Shown here in pieces: positions 1-8,853 of a DNA stretch of 60,987 nucleotides (position 1 is the first letter of the stretch; each line of letters starts with the position of its first letter). A program made the position numbers and the translations under genes. The DNA lies in assembly GCF_002154695.1 (NCBI RefSeq), contig NZ_MTAV01000070.1, positions 1-60,987 of the forward strand, given 5' to 3'. The notes beneath the pieces were generated by a model. The model was not told the DNA's origin. It saw nothing but the letters and a program-made list of their open reading frames with translations, and ran no database searches. Source of the stretch: Nostoc sp. T09. Lineage in GTDB: Bacteria; Cyanobacteriota; Cyanobacteriia; Cyanobacteriales; Nostocaceae.

Positions 1-28
1 CTGCTTCACCTGTTCCCTCTTAAAGACT

Positions 29-208
29 ATGAATTTAGCATAACAAGTACGGTAGAGCCAAAATATTGAAGGTAAGGTTCAAGAATTCATCGGTGAAATA
101 ACTGGTAATCCTGGAGATAAGGCTGAAGGTAAAGCCAAGCAAGCTGAAGCCCAAATTACCCACACTACCGAAAATATTAAACATGAACTCAAAAAAGCTT
201 TAGATTAG
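29..208 (+). pseudogene. CsbD-family stress protein, disrupted by stop codons
   Basis: Codons from 56 to the TAG at 206-208 encode a stretch typical of CsbD proteins (NIEGKVQEFIGEITG, then DKAEGKAKQAEAQ). In the same frame an ATG lies at 29, but it is followed by TAA at 41-43 and TAG at 53-55, and no ATG or GTG follows before the conserved core. The family is normally about 60 residues and starts with a short N-terminal lead, which is exactly the part that is ruined. CsbD proteins are small soluble stress-induced proteins of unclear mechanism. The remnant is read as a recent pseudogene; two sequencing errors are a less likely alternative. Confidence 0.7.
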
Positions 209-249
209 TTCTCCCGTCCAAATATTTGGGTGCAATTTCTCAAATTTAT

Positions 250-283
250 AACTCCACTTCTTGATAGAGGTGGAGTTCTTTTA
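250..283 (+). terminator. Rho-independent terminator
   Basis: An 8-bp perfect stem (aactccac at 250-257, gtggagtt at 270-277) with a 12-nt loop is followed by a T-rich run. It lies just after the CsbD remnant. Confidence 0.6.
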
Positions 284-343
284 GTTTTATTACTAGGATA
301 AAAGGCTAGCTTTGAATCTAACCAGGAATCTGACAATATTTAC

Positions 344-616
344 TTAATAACTGCTACGACCAGTCACTAAGCCCCATAAGAAAATAGCAATTATGGCACC
401 AATTACAGCAATAATTAAGCTAGGAATGCTGAGAGTTCCAGCAGCAAATGTTGCTCCACCTTTACCCAAAAGAGAAACTAAACTTCCCCCAATTAAAGCA
501 CCAATAATACCTAAAACCATTGTTGCAATAATTCCGCCACCCTGACGACCAGGGTAAATAGCTTTAGCTATAGCTCCAGCAATAATACCTAAAATTATCC
601 AAGCCAGAAGATTCAT
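344..616 (-). CDS. GlsB/YeaQ/YmgE family stress-response membrane protein
   Basis: This 90-residue protein is almost entirely hydrophobic. Three membrane segments (about residues 3-20, 28-50 and 62-84) are joined by Gly-rich turns, with the family-typical start (LAWIILGIIAGAIAKAIYPG) and a basic loop PGRQGGG near residue 22. The family, once called transglycosylase-associated protein, consists of small inner-membrane proteins induced by envelope or acid stress; no catalytic activity is assigned. Length and topology match the family. It stands alone, with a CsbD remnant (another stress family) on the opposite strand beside it. Confidence 0.88.
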   Translation of the reverse strand: MNLLAWIILGIIAGAIAKAIYPGRQGGGIIATMVLGIIGALIGGSLVSLLGKGGATFAAGTLSIPSLIIAVIGAIIAIFLWGLVTGRSSY

Positions 617-909
617 AATACTCTGTTAAAAACTTAACAACTAGTTTATTTATTCCTGGCTAGATTGCCTTCTACCGTAGGAGATAAGTATAAAATGTTA
701 AGAAAAATTATTGCTACTGTCGCTTCAAAAACATATATTAAAAAGCAAACGATGTCTCTTAACAATCACCTAAGTATAAATTCTCTAGCGGAAGATTAGA
801 TAGGTAAAAGATATAAACTCTACCAAAGGATGTATCAATTCGGTCTCTACTTTGAAGTTTAATCAATAAAATGTTTTATTGTGTAACTTCTCAGTTAATA
901 ACAATTTCC

Positions 910-1638
910 ATGACCGATTTGGAACGCTATCTATTTGACTTACAAGGATTCTTGATTATTGAGAATGCGCTCAACAGTGACCAGATTGCAGCTCTTCAAG
1001 CACTTTTAGATCGGCAAATCGCACGCCAAAATAACCCAGAAGCAGCATTCTTGCGTTTTGATGGTTTGTTACCTTGGGGCCAACCTTTTCGCGAACTGAT
1101 TGATAATCCGGCGATCGCTCCCTATCTATCTGAGTTACTAGGAAAGCAGTTTCGCTTAGATCATGATTATGTTCACATCATCCGTCAAGGTCTTGGCCCC
1201 ATTGGTTGCCACTTACATGGGGGTGGAACTCCCTACGATCCTTGCCAGTATTATATTTTCAACAATGGTAGAATCTACAACGGGTTGACTGTTGTTGCTT
1301 ACGAGCTAAATGATGTGCATCTTGGCGAAGGCGGATTTGCTTGCATCCCTGGGAGTCATAAAAGTAATTTACCTTTACCAGAGGAATGGCGAAATCTGCA
1401 ATTTCCTAGTGCTTGCGTACAAGCTTTTACTCTTAAGGCGGGTAGCGCCATCATTTTTACTGAGGCTTTAACTCACGGTACTCTTCCTTGGTGGGGAACA
1501 CATGAGCGCCGTACCCTATTTTATAAGTATTCTCCCCGTCCTTCAGCCTGGTCAACAGACTCATATAATGCTGATGATTATCCTGATTTGACTGCATCTC
1601 AGAAACAAATTCTCAGAAAGCCAGGTATCTATCCTTAA
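910..1638 (+). CDS. Phytanoyl-CoA dioxygenase (PhyH) family protein
   Basis: The protein resembles Fe(II)/2-oxoglutarate oxygenases of the PhyH group: an N-terminal helix with a FLIIENALNSDQI stretch, a central double-stranded beta-helix region with HLHGGG and GEGGFACIPGSHKSN, a distal histidine in EALTHGT, and an Arg-rich strand (ERRTLFYKYSP) where 2-oxoglutarate usually binds. The usual HxD pair is not obvious in the HLHGGG region, so the iron site should be modelled before assuming activity. An upstream in-frame ATG at 871 adds 13 residues; the ATG at 910 (MTDLERY) gives the usual family start. The substrate cannot be inferred. The gene is followed by a strong terminator. Confidence 0.8.
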   Translation: MTDLERYLFDLQGFLIIENALNSDQIAALQALLDRQIARQNNPEAAFLRFDGLLPWGQPFRELIDNPAIAPYLSELLGKQFRLDHDYVHIIRQGLGPIGCHLHGGGTPYDPCQYYIFNNGRIYNGLTVVAYELNDVHLGEGGFACIPGSHKSNLPLPEEWRNLQFPSACVQAFTLKAGSAIIFTEALTHGTLPWWGTHERRTLFYKYSPRPSAWSTDSYNADDYPDLTASQKQILRKPGIYP

Positions 1639-2109
1639 ATTAGTAAAAATGTAGTCAGTTTGCCTAAAACTGAAATTTAGACTAATCGCGATCGCACAAT
1701 CATCTAACTGCTGCTTGTTAAAGGTAGATTACACAAAGGTTCTCAGGAAATGAAAAGCTTTACCCATATCGGTAAAGCTTTTTTTTGTGAGATTTTGGGT
1801 CAGCAAGATCTCTAACTCAATGTCTAATACTTGCTAGCGATCGCATAACTGAGTAACGCCAGAATCATGGTTATTTAACAATATTTTTTCTGTGTATACT
1901 GACTTAGATCCTAAATATTTTTGTTAGGTTTTTTAGATTAGCCTACATAAATTTACTTAATATAAAAAGTGAATTAAATTTCAGCGATCGCACTTTTTAC
2001 AGGTGCTTAACTGTGGGTAGATATTGCTGTTTTTTGATAGTAAATTTTGGATCTAATTTGGGTAATCTAAATAATAAAGGGTATTAGCAAATGTGGAGCA
2101 CAAAATCAC
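1639..2109. other. Intergenic region
   Basis: AT-rich spacer with a strong terminator near its left side and three HIP1-like gcgatcgc or partial sites. No further coding signal was seen. Confidence 0.5.
1753..1786 (+). terminator. Rho-independent terminator
   Basis: A 12-bp perfect stem (aaaagctttacc at 1753-1764 with its complement at 1771-1782), loop catatc, runs into eight Ts. It is placed to end the PhyH-family gene. Confidence 0.88.
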
Positions 2110-2664
2110 ATGAAGGATGCTAAAAGACGTTGGATGCTGACGATCAACATAGCTGTCATGGCAGTAATGCCAACGCTGATATTTTTAGCATTCTTGCATC
2201 AAGCAACAGCTGACGATCCAGGAAGCTGTTTTATGGTAACTTCCTCTGGGAGAACTATCAGTTTAGGAAAGCTTTGCGGTGTAACACCTATAGACAGCAG
2301 AGTTTTTCGGGTTCCCATTAAACGTCGTGTTGGTAAAACTCCTGTCCTTGATGTTACCTTTAATCAGCAACAAACTTTTGAGATGATTTTAGATACAGGT
2401 GCTAGCAGCACCCTGATTACACTCAAAATGGCAAATGCGCTAAAACTTCAGCCTATAGGTAAGGTAAACGCTCAAATTGCAGATGGTACTGAAGTTCAAT
2501 TCGTAACGAGCCAAGTAAAATACATTACTGTTGGCTCAGCTGTAGCTAACAATATTGAGGTAGCGATCGCTCCAAAAGCTTCTATCGGTCTACTCGGTCA
2601 CGATTTCTTTGACAACTACGATATCAAGATTTTAGAAAAAGAAGTAGAATTTCGTCACCGCTAA
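2110..2664 (+). CDS. Retropepsin-like aspartic protease, secreted or membrane-anchored
   Basis: The first ~35 residues hold a basic start and one hydrophobic segment (AVMAVMPTLIFLAFLH), a signal peptide or anchor. The rest is a single-lobe aspartic protease fold. The catalytic loop ILDTGASST matches the (I/L)DTGAS signature, followed by LITLKMANAL, and the second half has IGLLGHDFFDNYD, equivalent to the GLLG motif that supports the active site. At 184 residues it fits one retropepsin-type lobe, so it should act as a homodimer outside the cytoplasm. No neighbour indicates a substrate; the lysozyme gene follows after about 110 bp on the same strand. Confidence 0.85.
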   Translation: MKDAKRRWMLTINIAVMAVMPTLIFLAFLHQATADDPGSCFMVTSSGRTISLGKLCGVTPIDSRVFRVPIKRRVGKTPVLDVTFNQQQTFEMILDTGASSTLITLKMANALKLQPIGKVNAQIADGTEVQFVTSQVKYITVGSAVANNIEVAIAPKASIGLLGHDFFDNYDIKILEKEVEFRHR

Positions 2665-2774
2665 GTAGCATTACCCTTTGCAAATATTTTACTTACCAGC
2701 TGAAGCAATTTCCGTAACCATCTGATATTTATTGGTAGTTAGTGCAGTCTGATTAAATTCAAGGACAACTACCT

Positions 2775-3593
2775 ATGGCAATCGAAGGTATTGACATTGC
2801 GGAATTTAGCGGAAATATCAATTGGGAAAAAGTTAGAAGTCAAGGCATTCGCTTTGCTTTTGCGAGAGTCAATGATGGCACCATCCATACAGATACTCTA
2901 TTTTCTTCTTACTGGCCCGCTATGAAGAAAGCTGGTATTATCCGAGGGGCATATTTTTTCTTTCGTCCCACCCAGGACATCGACGCGCAGGTGAAAATTT
3001 TCGTTCAAAATCTAGAAATAGAACCAGGTGACCTTCCCCCAGTTGTAGACATTGAGACAGCTAACAGTTGGTATGATTTGAGTTTGACCCAAAGACTGGA
3101 GCGTGTGGCTGAGGTATTAAACGCTGTAGAACTGGCTACAGGCTACAAACCAATCATCTATACTGGTCCCAGTTTTTGGCGGGACACGATGGGAAACACC
3201 AAACGCTTTGCTGACTATGACTTGTGGATTGCACATTACCAAACCAGTACTCCTAGTATTCCAGGCGGCTGGGAAATACACACTTTCCATCAATACATAG
3301 GCGATCAAACTGGTTTTCCTGGTATCCCAGGAGATGTAGACCGCAATAGATTTAATGGTACTTTAGATCGTCTCCAAGCAGAAACTGTTAAGGCAGTTGC
3401 GCTTGTGCAAGGCCGTATCGGTCCTAAGGTGAAGAAGTTGCAACAAAATTTGAAAAAACTTGGCTTCGATCCAGGAGTACCAGATGGGATTTTTGGGACA
3501 GGTACTAAAAAAGCTGTTACAGCTTATCAGCAAGCTAACAAACTCACGGTTACAGCCACTGTTCCGCCTGGAGACAAATTGCTGGTCGCTTGA
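2775..3593 (+). CDS. GH25 lysozyme with C-terminal peptidoglycan-binding domain
   Basis: Residues about 1-200 form a GH25 muramidase barrel. It has the opening GIDIAEFSG (Asp7 is the conserved acid), RFAFARVNDG, AYFFFRP and the catalytic-site PVVDIE, and later YTGPSFW, DLWIAHY and IPGDVDRNRFNG. Residues about 212-262 form a PG_binding_1 repeat (VKKLQQNLKKLGFDPGVPDG, then FGTGTKKAVTAYQQ). GH25 enzymes cleave the MurNAc-GlcNAc bond of peptidoglycan. There is no obvious signal peptide, so export would need another route or the protein may act after lysis. The start at 2775 places the first beta strand right after the Met, as is usual for the fold. Confidence 0.93.
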   Translation: MAIEGIDIAEFSGNINWEKVRSQGIRFAFARVNDGTIHTDTLFSSYWPAMKKAGIIRGAYFFFRPTQDIDAQVKIFVQNLEIEPGDLPPVVDIETANSWYDLSLTQRLERVAEVLNAVELATGYKPIIYTGPSFWRDTMGNTKRFADYDLWIAHYQTSTPSIPGGWEIHTFHQYIGDQTGFPGIPGDVDRNRFNGTLDRLQAETVKAVALVQGRIGPKVKKLQQNLKKLGFDPGVPDGIFGTGTKKAVTAYQQANKLTVTATVPPGDKLLVA

Positions 3594-3657
3594 TATTTAG
3601 TTGGCGTTATGAGATTTTTTTAGAAAAGCATTTTTTGTAGCACAAATACTCATATTT

Positions 3658-4785
3658 TTAGTTATCAATAAAACTTTCCAAGCTGGGTACATCCACCCAG
3701 CTTGCTGTTTTATGAGATTCATGGGATAAATCCATCAATAACTGAGAATAAACTCCTTCGCGCAGTGATGGAACTATTTGTTGCTGGTGATTAATTCCTT
3801 GCACCCATTGGTCTAGTACACGCATAAATGCAGAAATGCGTCCATCAGCATGATTTTGAGAAAACATCAGGTGTGCTGGGATTTCGATTTCAGTTAAGGC
3901 TTTACCCGGTTGGGAACCCCAAACACGAAAACCGTGAATGTAATCTTTTTGATTTTCACTACCTAAAACTAAAGTACCGCGATCGCCATATACTTCTACC
4001 CAGTGCGTTCTCGGTGCATGAACAACTGCACTGATCGTAAGTTGGCAAGGTGTACCATCTGCTAATTCCAAGGTCAGCAAGCAGGTGTCATCTGTATTCA
4101 CTGGTTTGCTTTCACCGCTAGCCGGGTCAATGCGTGTGGGAATAGCAGTACTCAAGTGGGCGCTTAATCTGCGTACTGGACCAAATAGCCAGTAAATATA
4201 ATCGAAGGCGTGGGAACCTAAAGACCCCAATGCACCGCCTCCCTTGTCTTGGGAAGAATACCAGTTCCAAGGGCGGGAAGCATCTGCACGTGAAGAACCT
4301 AACCAATCAATTCTAATCAGACGCTTGTTACCCACATAGCCTGCTGATAATAGTTGTGAAAACCTCTGCCATCCTGGCACAAAGCGAAATTCAAAATCTA
4401 CAGTAGCAGTGATGCCTTTTTGTTGAGCTAATTGATAAAGTTCTTTAGCCTCGGCTGCGTTTAAGGCTGTCGGTTTTTCCAGTAACAAATGCTTTCCTGC
4501 TTGCAGCACTATTTTTGCCATTTCATAGTGCAAAAATGGTGGTGTAGCGATAGTGACTGCTTGCACTGTTGGCAACTTCACAATGTCTGCAATTGTATCG
4601 TAAGCATGGGGAATCTGCTGAGATTGAGCGATCGCTTTGGCTTTATTAATATCTCGATGATAAACAGCTACCACCTCAGTTTGAGGATGTGCTTGCAATC
4701 CTGGAATATGGACTTTCTGACCAAAACCTGTACCAATAACCGCCACGCCAATTTTTTCTAGATTTGTCTGTAATGTCGAAACCAT
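3658..4785 (-). CDS. Gfo/Idh/MocA family NAD(P)-dependent oxidoreductase
   Basis: An N-terminal Rossmann fold (IGVAVIGTGFGQKVHIPGL) is followed by the family's LLEKPTALNAAEAKEL motif (EKP with the catalytic Lys), then a C-terminal alpha/beta domain with GGGALGSLGSHAFDYIYWLFG, which carries the conserved His. These enzymes oxidise or reduce sugars, inositol or related substrates; the substrate here is unknown. An ATG at 4983 would add 66 residues that do not look like protein, so the ATG at 4785 (MVSTLQ), which gives about 375 residues, is preferred. No operon partner is present. Confidence 0.9.
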   Translation of the reverse strand: MVSTLQTNLEKIGVAVIGTGFGQKVHIPGLQAHPQTEVVAVYHRDINKAKAIAQSQQIPHAYDTIADIVKLPTVQAVTIATPPFLHYEMAKIVLQAGKHLLLEKPTALNAAEAKELYQLAQQKGITATVDFEFRFVPGWQRFSQLLSAGYVGNKRLIRIDWLGSSRADASRPWNWYSSQDKGGGALGSLGSHAFDYIYWLFGPVRRLSAHLSTAIPTRIDPASGESKPVNTDDTCLLTLELADGTPCQLTISAVVHAPRTHWVEVYGDRGTLVLGSENQKDYIHGFRVWGSQPGKALTEIEIPAHLMFSQNHADGRISAFMRVLDQWVQGINHQQQIVPSLREGVYSQLLMDLSHESHKTASWVDVPSLESFIDN

Positions 4786-4994
4786 ATATAAATTAAGGGA
4801 AAATACCGAGGGATAAAATGATAATAAACCAGCATTTACAAGACGCGATCGCTGGAACCCTAATAATTTCCTGAATCTGCGCGAAAATGATCCCTTCATA
4901 TCATGTTCGGTGAAATACTTATTATTAAGACCACAGGCGGAAAGAGCATTTTCCGGTTTTTGCACAAATGTGGGAATTATCACTAATTAGGCGG

Positions 4995-5162
4995 ACATGA
5001 TATCAGTTGTTTTTGCATTAGACTTCTTGCAAAAGTCGGGAAAAGGGGAAGGGGAAAGGGGGAAAGGTTTGATATTTTCCCTTTCCCCTTTAACCTTTTC
5101 CCTTTTCCCACCTCTTGCAAAAGTGGTTTTTGCAAGAGGTCTATTGACCACTGATATCATGT
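4995..5162. repeat. Nested palindromic repeat element (MITE-like)
   Basis: The outer arms acatgatatcagt (4995-5007) and actgatatcatgt (5150-5162) are perfect 13-bp inverted repeats. Inside them lies a second pair, agacttcttgcaaaa (5020-5034) against ttttgcaagaggtct (5128-5142), with one mismatch. The core is a purine tract (gggaaaaggggaagggg type) followed by a pyrimidine tract, so the whole element could fold into one long hairpin. No coding capacity. Confidence 0.75.
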
Positions 5163-5179
5163 GACCGTCATTACTACCT

Positions 5180-5245
5180 TTGGGAAGTAATCCCAAAAAT
5201 CCGGCGATTGCGTCGTTTCAATCGCAATGACATATTAAGGGTGAT
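5180..5245 (-). repeat. Dispersed intergenic repeat, copy 1
   Basis: Read on the minus strand, this segment matches the one at 48911-48986: both contain cacccttaatatgtcattgc, then aacgacgcaatcgc, then a gggatt(a/g)cttccc end. Copy 1 lacks an internal segment near the middle. It lies just downstream of the truncated HtrA-type gene. Confidence 0.75.
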
Positions 5246-5333
5246 TTGCTGGATATTATATGACTCTTCTGGTGGCGCTCGTTATTCGCTAATGCTAACG
5301 TCATTTGTCAGCAAGCCAGAAATTAGAACAGTT

Positions 5334-6125
5334 TTAACCAGCCTGGGCAATCAATTGAGTAGCAATCTGCTGTGCTTGGTTGATCGGAATGGCAAATCCT
5401 AATCCTTGGGCACCTTGAATAATGGCAGTATTAATGCCGATGACCTGTCCGCTTTGATTTAACAGCGGTCCACCGGAGTTACCAGGGTTAATAGCTGCAT
5501 CTGTCTGAATAAAACTCACTTCCCTGCTGCGTGAGCCAATCGCTCGACTAGAACGTTGTGTACCACTGATAATCCCGACTGTTACGGTGTTGTCTAAACC
5601 GAGAGGATTACCAATTGCGATCGCCCATTCCCCAGGTTTTAACTGATCGGAATTACCAAGGCTGACTGTCGGTAAATTGTTGGCTTGAATTTGAATAACT
5701 GCCACATCTGTGGCGCTATCTGCCCCCAATACTTGACCTGTGAAGCGACGGCCGTCTTTCAAGGTTACTGTTACTCTGTCTGCACCTGAAACTACGTGAG
5801 CGTTAGTCAAAATCACACCATTTGACTTAATGATAAACCCTGAACCAGTTCCCCGTGCCACGCGCGTACCAGATTGTGTATATCGACTAGGAGTTGTGCG
5901 AGTGGAGTCAATGCGAACTACGGCTGAACCAGTTTTTGCTACCGCATCAGCAATAAAGTTATTATTTGTATCTACCGATGAAGTAGAAGGCAACTGCGCA
6001 GTGATTTGTTGAGATAGCACTGGATTTGTAGGCATCAAGTGCGCTCCAATAAGAGCTGACACAGCCCCTACAGACACTAAAGATACATTAACTAGAGATT
6101 TTTTCAAGGAAAAATTAGCAGACAT
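5334..6125 (-). CDS. HtrA/Deg-type serine protease (S1C) without PDZ domain
   Basis: An N-terminal hydrophobic segment and Ala-rich region (residues about 10-40) act as signal or anchor. The trypsin-like domain carries the full triad: His in LTNAHVVSG, Asp in [11 protein letters not shown] and Ser in [10 protein letters not shown]. Cyanobacterial HhoA/HhoB/HtrA proteases run to about 390-420 residues with one PDZ domain after [19 protein letters not shown]. This protein stops after only a few more residues (IAQAG), so the PDZ domain is missing and no PDZ-like sequence was seen in the 150 bp downstream. It probably degrades or refolds proteins in the periplasm or thylakoid lumen, with altered regulation. 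Confidence 0.9.
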   Translation of the reverse strand: MSANFSLKKSLVNVSLVSVGAVSALIGAHLMPTNPVLSQQITAQLPSTSSVDTNNNFIADAVAKTGSAVVRIDSTRTTPSRYTQSGTRVARGTGSGFIIKSNGVILTNAHVVSGADRVTVTLKDGRRFTGQVLGADSATDVAVIQIQANNLPTVSLGNSDQLKPGEWAIAIGNPLGLDNTVTVGIISGTQRSSRAIGSRSREVSFIQTDAAINPGNSGGPLLNQSGQVIGINTAIIQGAQGLGFAIPINQAQQIATQLIAQAG

Positions 6126-6259
6126 TGCAGATTTCTAAGTTAAAGAATGGGTTTTAACACAATCAGCAAAAGACGAGACTCCGTTTTCCTCACAAAAGAG
6201 TTCTGAGTATTAGAAATTACCTTTTAGAGTTAGTTTTGTCGGTAACTTCCAACTCAGCA

Positions 6260-7537
6260 CTATGATTTAGCTTGCACTAACTGCTTAACGATACCTACCC
6301 CTACTTGAGTGGCTTCATTCAGTAGTTTTGGATCTACCGTTTTATCGTTCTGGCTGTGATAATTCGGTTCCTGACCCCGGTAGAAAAATAGGATGGGCAC
6401 GTCTTTGTTAGCAAACGGTGCATGATCGCTACCACCATAGCCATAGGAACCCAAAGTTTTTATATCTGAGTCAACAGCTTTGGCGATCGCGGTTAATGAC
6501 GATGTACCACCAATTAAAAGCTCGTTGTTAACGCCAACCATGTCAAAATTCAGCATTCCTTTCAACCCTGAGAGGAACTCTGGTTTAGCAGCATCAACAA
6601 AAGCCCGTGAACCATGCAAACCGTCTTCCTCGCCATCAAAGGCGACGAACCAGGCTTGACGAGCCAGATCTGTGTTCGATAAGTTACGAGCAATCCCCAG
6701 TACAACTGCTGTTCCAGAAGCGTTATCGTTTGCCCCTGGGGAACCTGGCACAGAGTCGTAGTGTCCACCAAGTATCAGGCGTGGCTGAGTTACCCCTGGT
6801 AGATGAGCAATAACATTACGTCCGGTCACTGTCTGCCGTTGAGCATTAACATTGAGGCTGACATTAACTGGTGCAGTTTGTGCTTGCTGAAGCAAGGAAT
6901 TACCGCGATCGCCCGAAAGTGCCAAGACTGGGATTTTTACTGACTCGCCTAATGCAGCACCGTTTAAATTGCCTGGTTCGTTGTTAACAATTACTAAACC
7001 ACTTGCTCCCGCAGTCTCAGCATTGCTAGCTTTTTGGGAAAAACGGATTTCACCACGCCGGACAATGGCGATCGCACCTTTGACATTCACTTTTGCAAAG
7101 TCGTCGGTTCGTCCAAAATTGGGAACTACTATCAGTGGTGCATTCAGCTTTCCTGGAATTGTGCCATTGAGTGCCCTACCCTCAACAATCGCACCATTGA
7201 TCGTGAGGTTTGAACCTAAATCTACAAACTTTTGATAATTAAAAGTCTGAACTTCGGCAACATAACCAGCTTGACGGTACTTATCAATTAAATAAGCGCT
7301 GGCCTTTTCCATCACTGGTGTACCAGCTACTCGCGGACCCAGATTTACCAAAGCTTGCACATCGGCATAAGTTGCATTAGTGCGATCGCTCTCTTGCGCC
7401 TCAGCTTTTGATAAAGATTCAACAATATTATTTAAACGAGTTGGTTGTAAAGCGCAAGCAGTAGGTAGTGAAGCTAGGACAGCCACTACTACCGCATTGA
7501 ACCAAGAATTTGTTTGCTTTCTCTTTAAGGGAGTCAT
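6260..7537 (-). CDS. M28 family zinc aminopeptidase with PA domain, exported
   Basis: After a signal peptide (residues about 15-30, ending near TACALQP, possibly lipidated although the lipobox is imperfect) comes a protease-associated (PA) domain around IAIVRRGEIRFSQKASNAE. The M28 catalytic domain follows, with all metal ligands visible: His-Asp in GGHYDSVPGSPGAND, Glu in FDGEEDGLHGS, Asp in MLNFDMVG, and His in NYHSQND; GGSDHAPF is also conserved. These di-zinc enzymes remove N-terminal residues from peptides. Length (425) is normal. Its neighbour is the HtrA-type protease, 135 bp downstream on the same strand, so the two may serve extracytoplasmic protein turnover. Confidence 0.92.
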   Translation of the reverse strand: MTPLKRKQTNSWFNAVVVAVLASLPTACALQPTRLNNIVESLSKAEAQESDRTNATYADVQALVNLGPRVAGTPVMEKASAYLIDKYRQAGYVAEVQTFNYQKFVDLGSNLTINGAIVEGRALNGTIPGKLNAPLIVVPNFGRTDDFAKVNVKGAIAIVRRGEIRFSQKASNAETAGASGLVIVNNEPGNLNGAALGESVKIPVLALSGDRGNSLLQQAQTAPVNVSLNVNAQRQTVTGRNVIAHLPGVTQPRLILGGHYDSVPGSPGANDNASGTAVVLGIARNLSNTDLARQAWFVAFDGEEDGLHGSRAFVDAAKPEFLSGLKGMLNFDMVGVNNELLIGGTSSLTAIAKAVDSDIKTLGSYGYGGSDHAPFANKDVPILFFYRGQEPNYHSQNDKTVDPKLLNEATQVGVGIVKQLVQAKS

Positions 7538-7884
7538 TAACTCTGTATGAGATGAATCATATACTGATTAGCTCCTGTTATCTTTATTGTGATAGGTAAG
7601 AATGACAAGAAAATGTCAACCACAGTCGTCATCAACTGCGTATACTCTTGGGTGACGCTTGTTTCCCCATAGCGGTATGTCCCCAGCACGCATGAAAATC
7701 CCATTTCCCGCGTTTATTTTCAAGCCAGAGCTAATCCCGACTTAGCATGTCAAACTGATTTAGAAGCTTGTGAGTGGTAGTCTTTGTGCGCCACTATTCC
7801 ATATGATTTTCGCCCCGCTGCACTAGTGTAACGGGGCGAAAATAGCGAGCTAACTAACCCTATCTGGGTATGAGCTTCAATGAG
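7538..7884. other. Intergenic region
   Basis: Spacer upstream of the M28 gene and downstream of the DUF6174 gene. It holds one strong GC-rich hairpin (listed separately) and no convincing ORF. Confidence 0.5.
7807..7842 (-). terminator. Strong GC-rich hairpin, probable terminator
   Basis: An 11-bp perfect stem (ttttcgccccg at 7807-7817, cggggcgaaaa at 7832-7842) with a 14-nt loop lies 43 bp after the stop codon of the minus-strand DUF6174 gene. T-runs on both sides mean it could work in both directions. Confidence 0.7.
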
Positions 7885-8376
7885 TTATTTAATTTTTTGG
7901 AACTTCTCAATTGTGAGATAGATTTCTTCATCAGCCATCTGACTGTTGTAATCGATATTAATTTGGGTTGGGTAGCCAAGTTTAGGATCGTACTGCACAG
8001 TCAGGTTGGATGCTTTCTTGGCGATCGCATCCTCAATTACATTGAACAGCTTGGGAATCGTATCATATTGTTTAAATATTTCTTGATCTACTGATTGACC
8101 AGCCGCATCCGTAATAGAAGTCTTTTTCCCTTTACGGACTTTAACGACTATTGGTCCGCTAGCTTTGGGTGCACAGAAGCAACTCCGGCTAAGTTGATAG
8201 CGATAGTTACGGATATTTTGCTTTTTCCATAACTGGCGATTAATAGTTAATTGGTTCAACTGTGACTTAGCGATCGCCGGGGATTGTGCCGCTGGGCTGG
8301 GAGTTTGGGATATGACCGGTGCATTTAAACTGAGAGTTAGCAATAATCCTGTAGTTATAAAGATAGGTAAGCGCAT
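7885..8376 (-). CDS. DUF6174 domain protein, secreted
   Basis: From the Met at 8376 the protein has a clear signal peptide (MRLPIFITTGLLLTLSLNAP). The mature part holds the DUF6174 pattern: WKKQNIRNYRYQLSRSCFC near its start, a conserved Cys pair, VVKVRKGKK, and the closing YDPKLGYPTQINIDY. In-frame ATGs at 8448 and 8421 would place extra residues before the signal peptide, so 8376 is preferred. The family has no known function; single secreted or lipoprotein members occur widely. Confidence 0.8.
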   Translation of the reverse strand: MRLPIFITTGLLLTLSLNAPVISQTPSPAAQSPAIAKSQLNQLTINRQLWKKQNIRNYRYQLSRSCFCAPKASGPIVVKVRKGKKTSITDAAGQSVDQEIFKQYDTIPKLFNVIEDAIAKKASNLTVQYDPKLGYPTQINIDYNSQMADEEIYLTIEKFQKIK

Positions 8377-8853
8377 ATAACTCGATTGAATTCTTAAGTT
8401 ATGAGAATTTAACAAACTCATCAAAGTTCCTGCCTCGCTTGCCAACACAAAATTTTAGTTTTTATGTTAAATTTGCTACCCTATACCCTGTATATCCTCT
8501 GTATCCCAAGCTGCACTACAGAGGCAGTATTTGGAAGCGATCGCTAAGCAACAGCGATATTTAGGATAAAACGCTTGTATTTTACTAGTTGTAAATAACT
8601 TTGCCTTAAATACTAGTTTGCATAACCCTAAACCATACCGCGTCACGACCTCAGCTGTTTGACTAGGGGATTGTTAGGCAACTCAACAATAAGTATGCGA
8701 TTATACTATAAGGACTCTATTTACGTCTTATATCTAAAGGTAGAGAATAATGGTTAACTCTAATTTGGGAATTATTACCTGAGAGGGGTTATTTCCCAAA
8801 TGTCTCCGCCCAAGAAAATCAGCCTATCTACTCTTTAGTGCAACCGAGGTCAG
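8377..8853. other. Intergenic region between divergent genes
   Basis: Must hold the promoters for the DUF6174 gene (leftward) and the TPR gene (rightward). A TATACT -10-like hexamer lies at 8702, but no well-spaced -35 was found. Confidence 0.4.

Noticed and set aside
3117-3308. Minus-strand frame inside the GH25 lysozyme gene
   Set aside because: It is a shadow of the strongly conserved lysozyme frame and has no family-like sequence.
4489-4761. 90-codon plus-strand frame within the oxidoreductase gene
   Set aside because: Composition is Cys- and His-rich without any known pattern, and it lies over conserved coding sequence on the other strand.
4786-4983. N-terminal extension of the oxidoreductase frame
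   Set aside because: The residues do not look like protein, and the family's Rossmann strand starts close after the Met at 4785.
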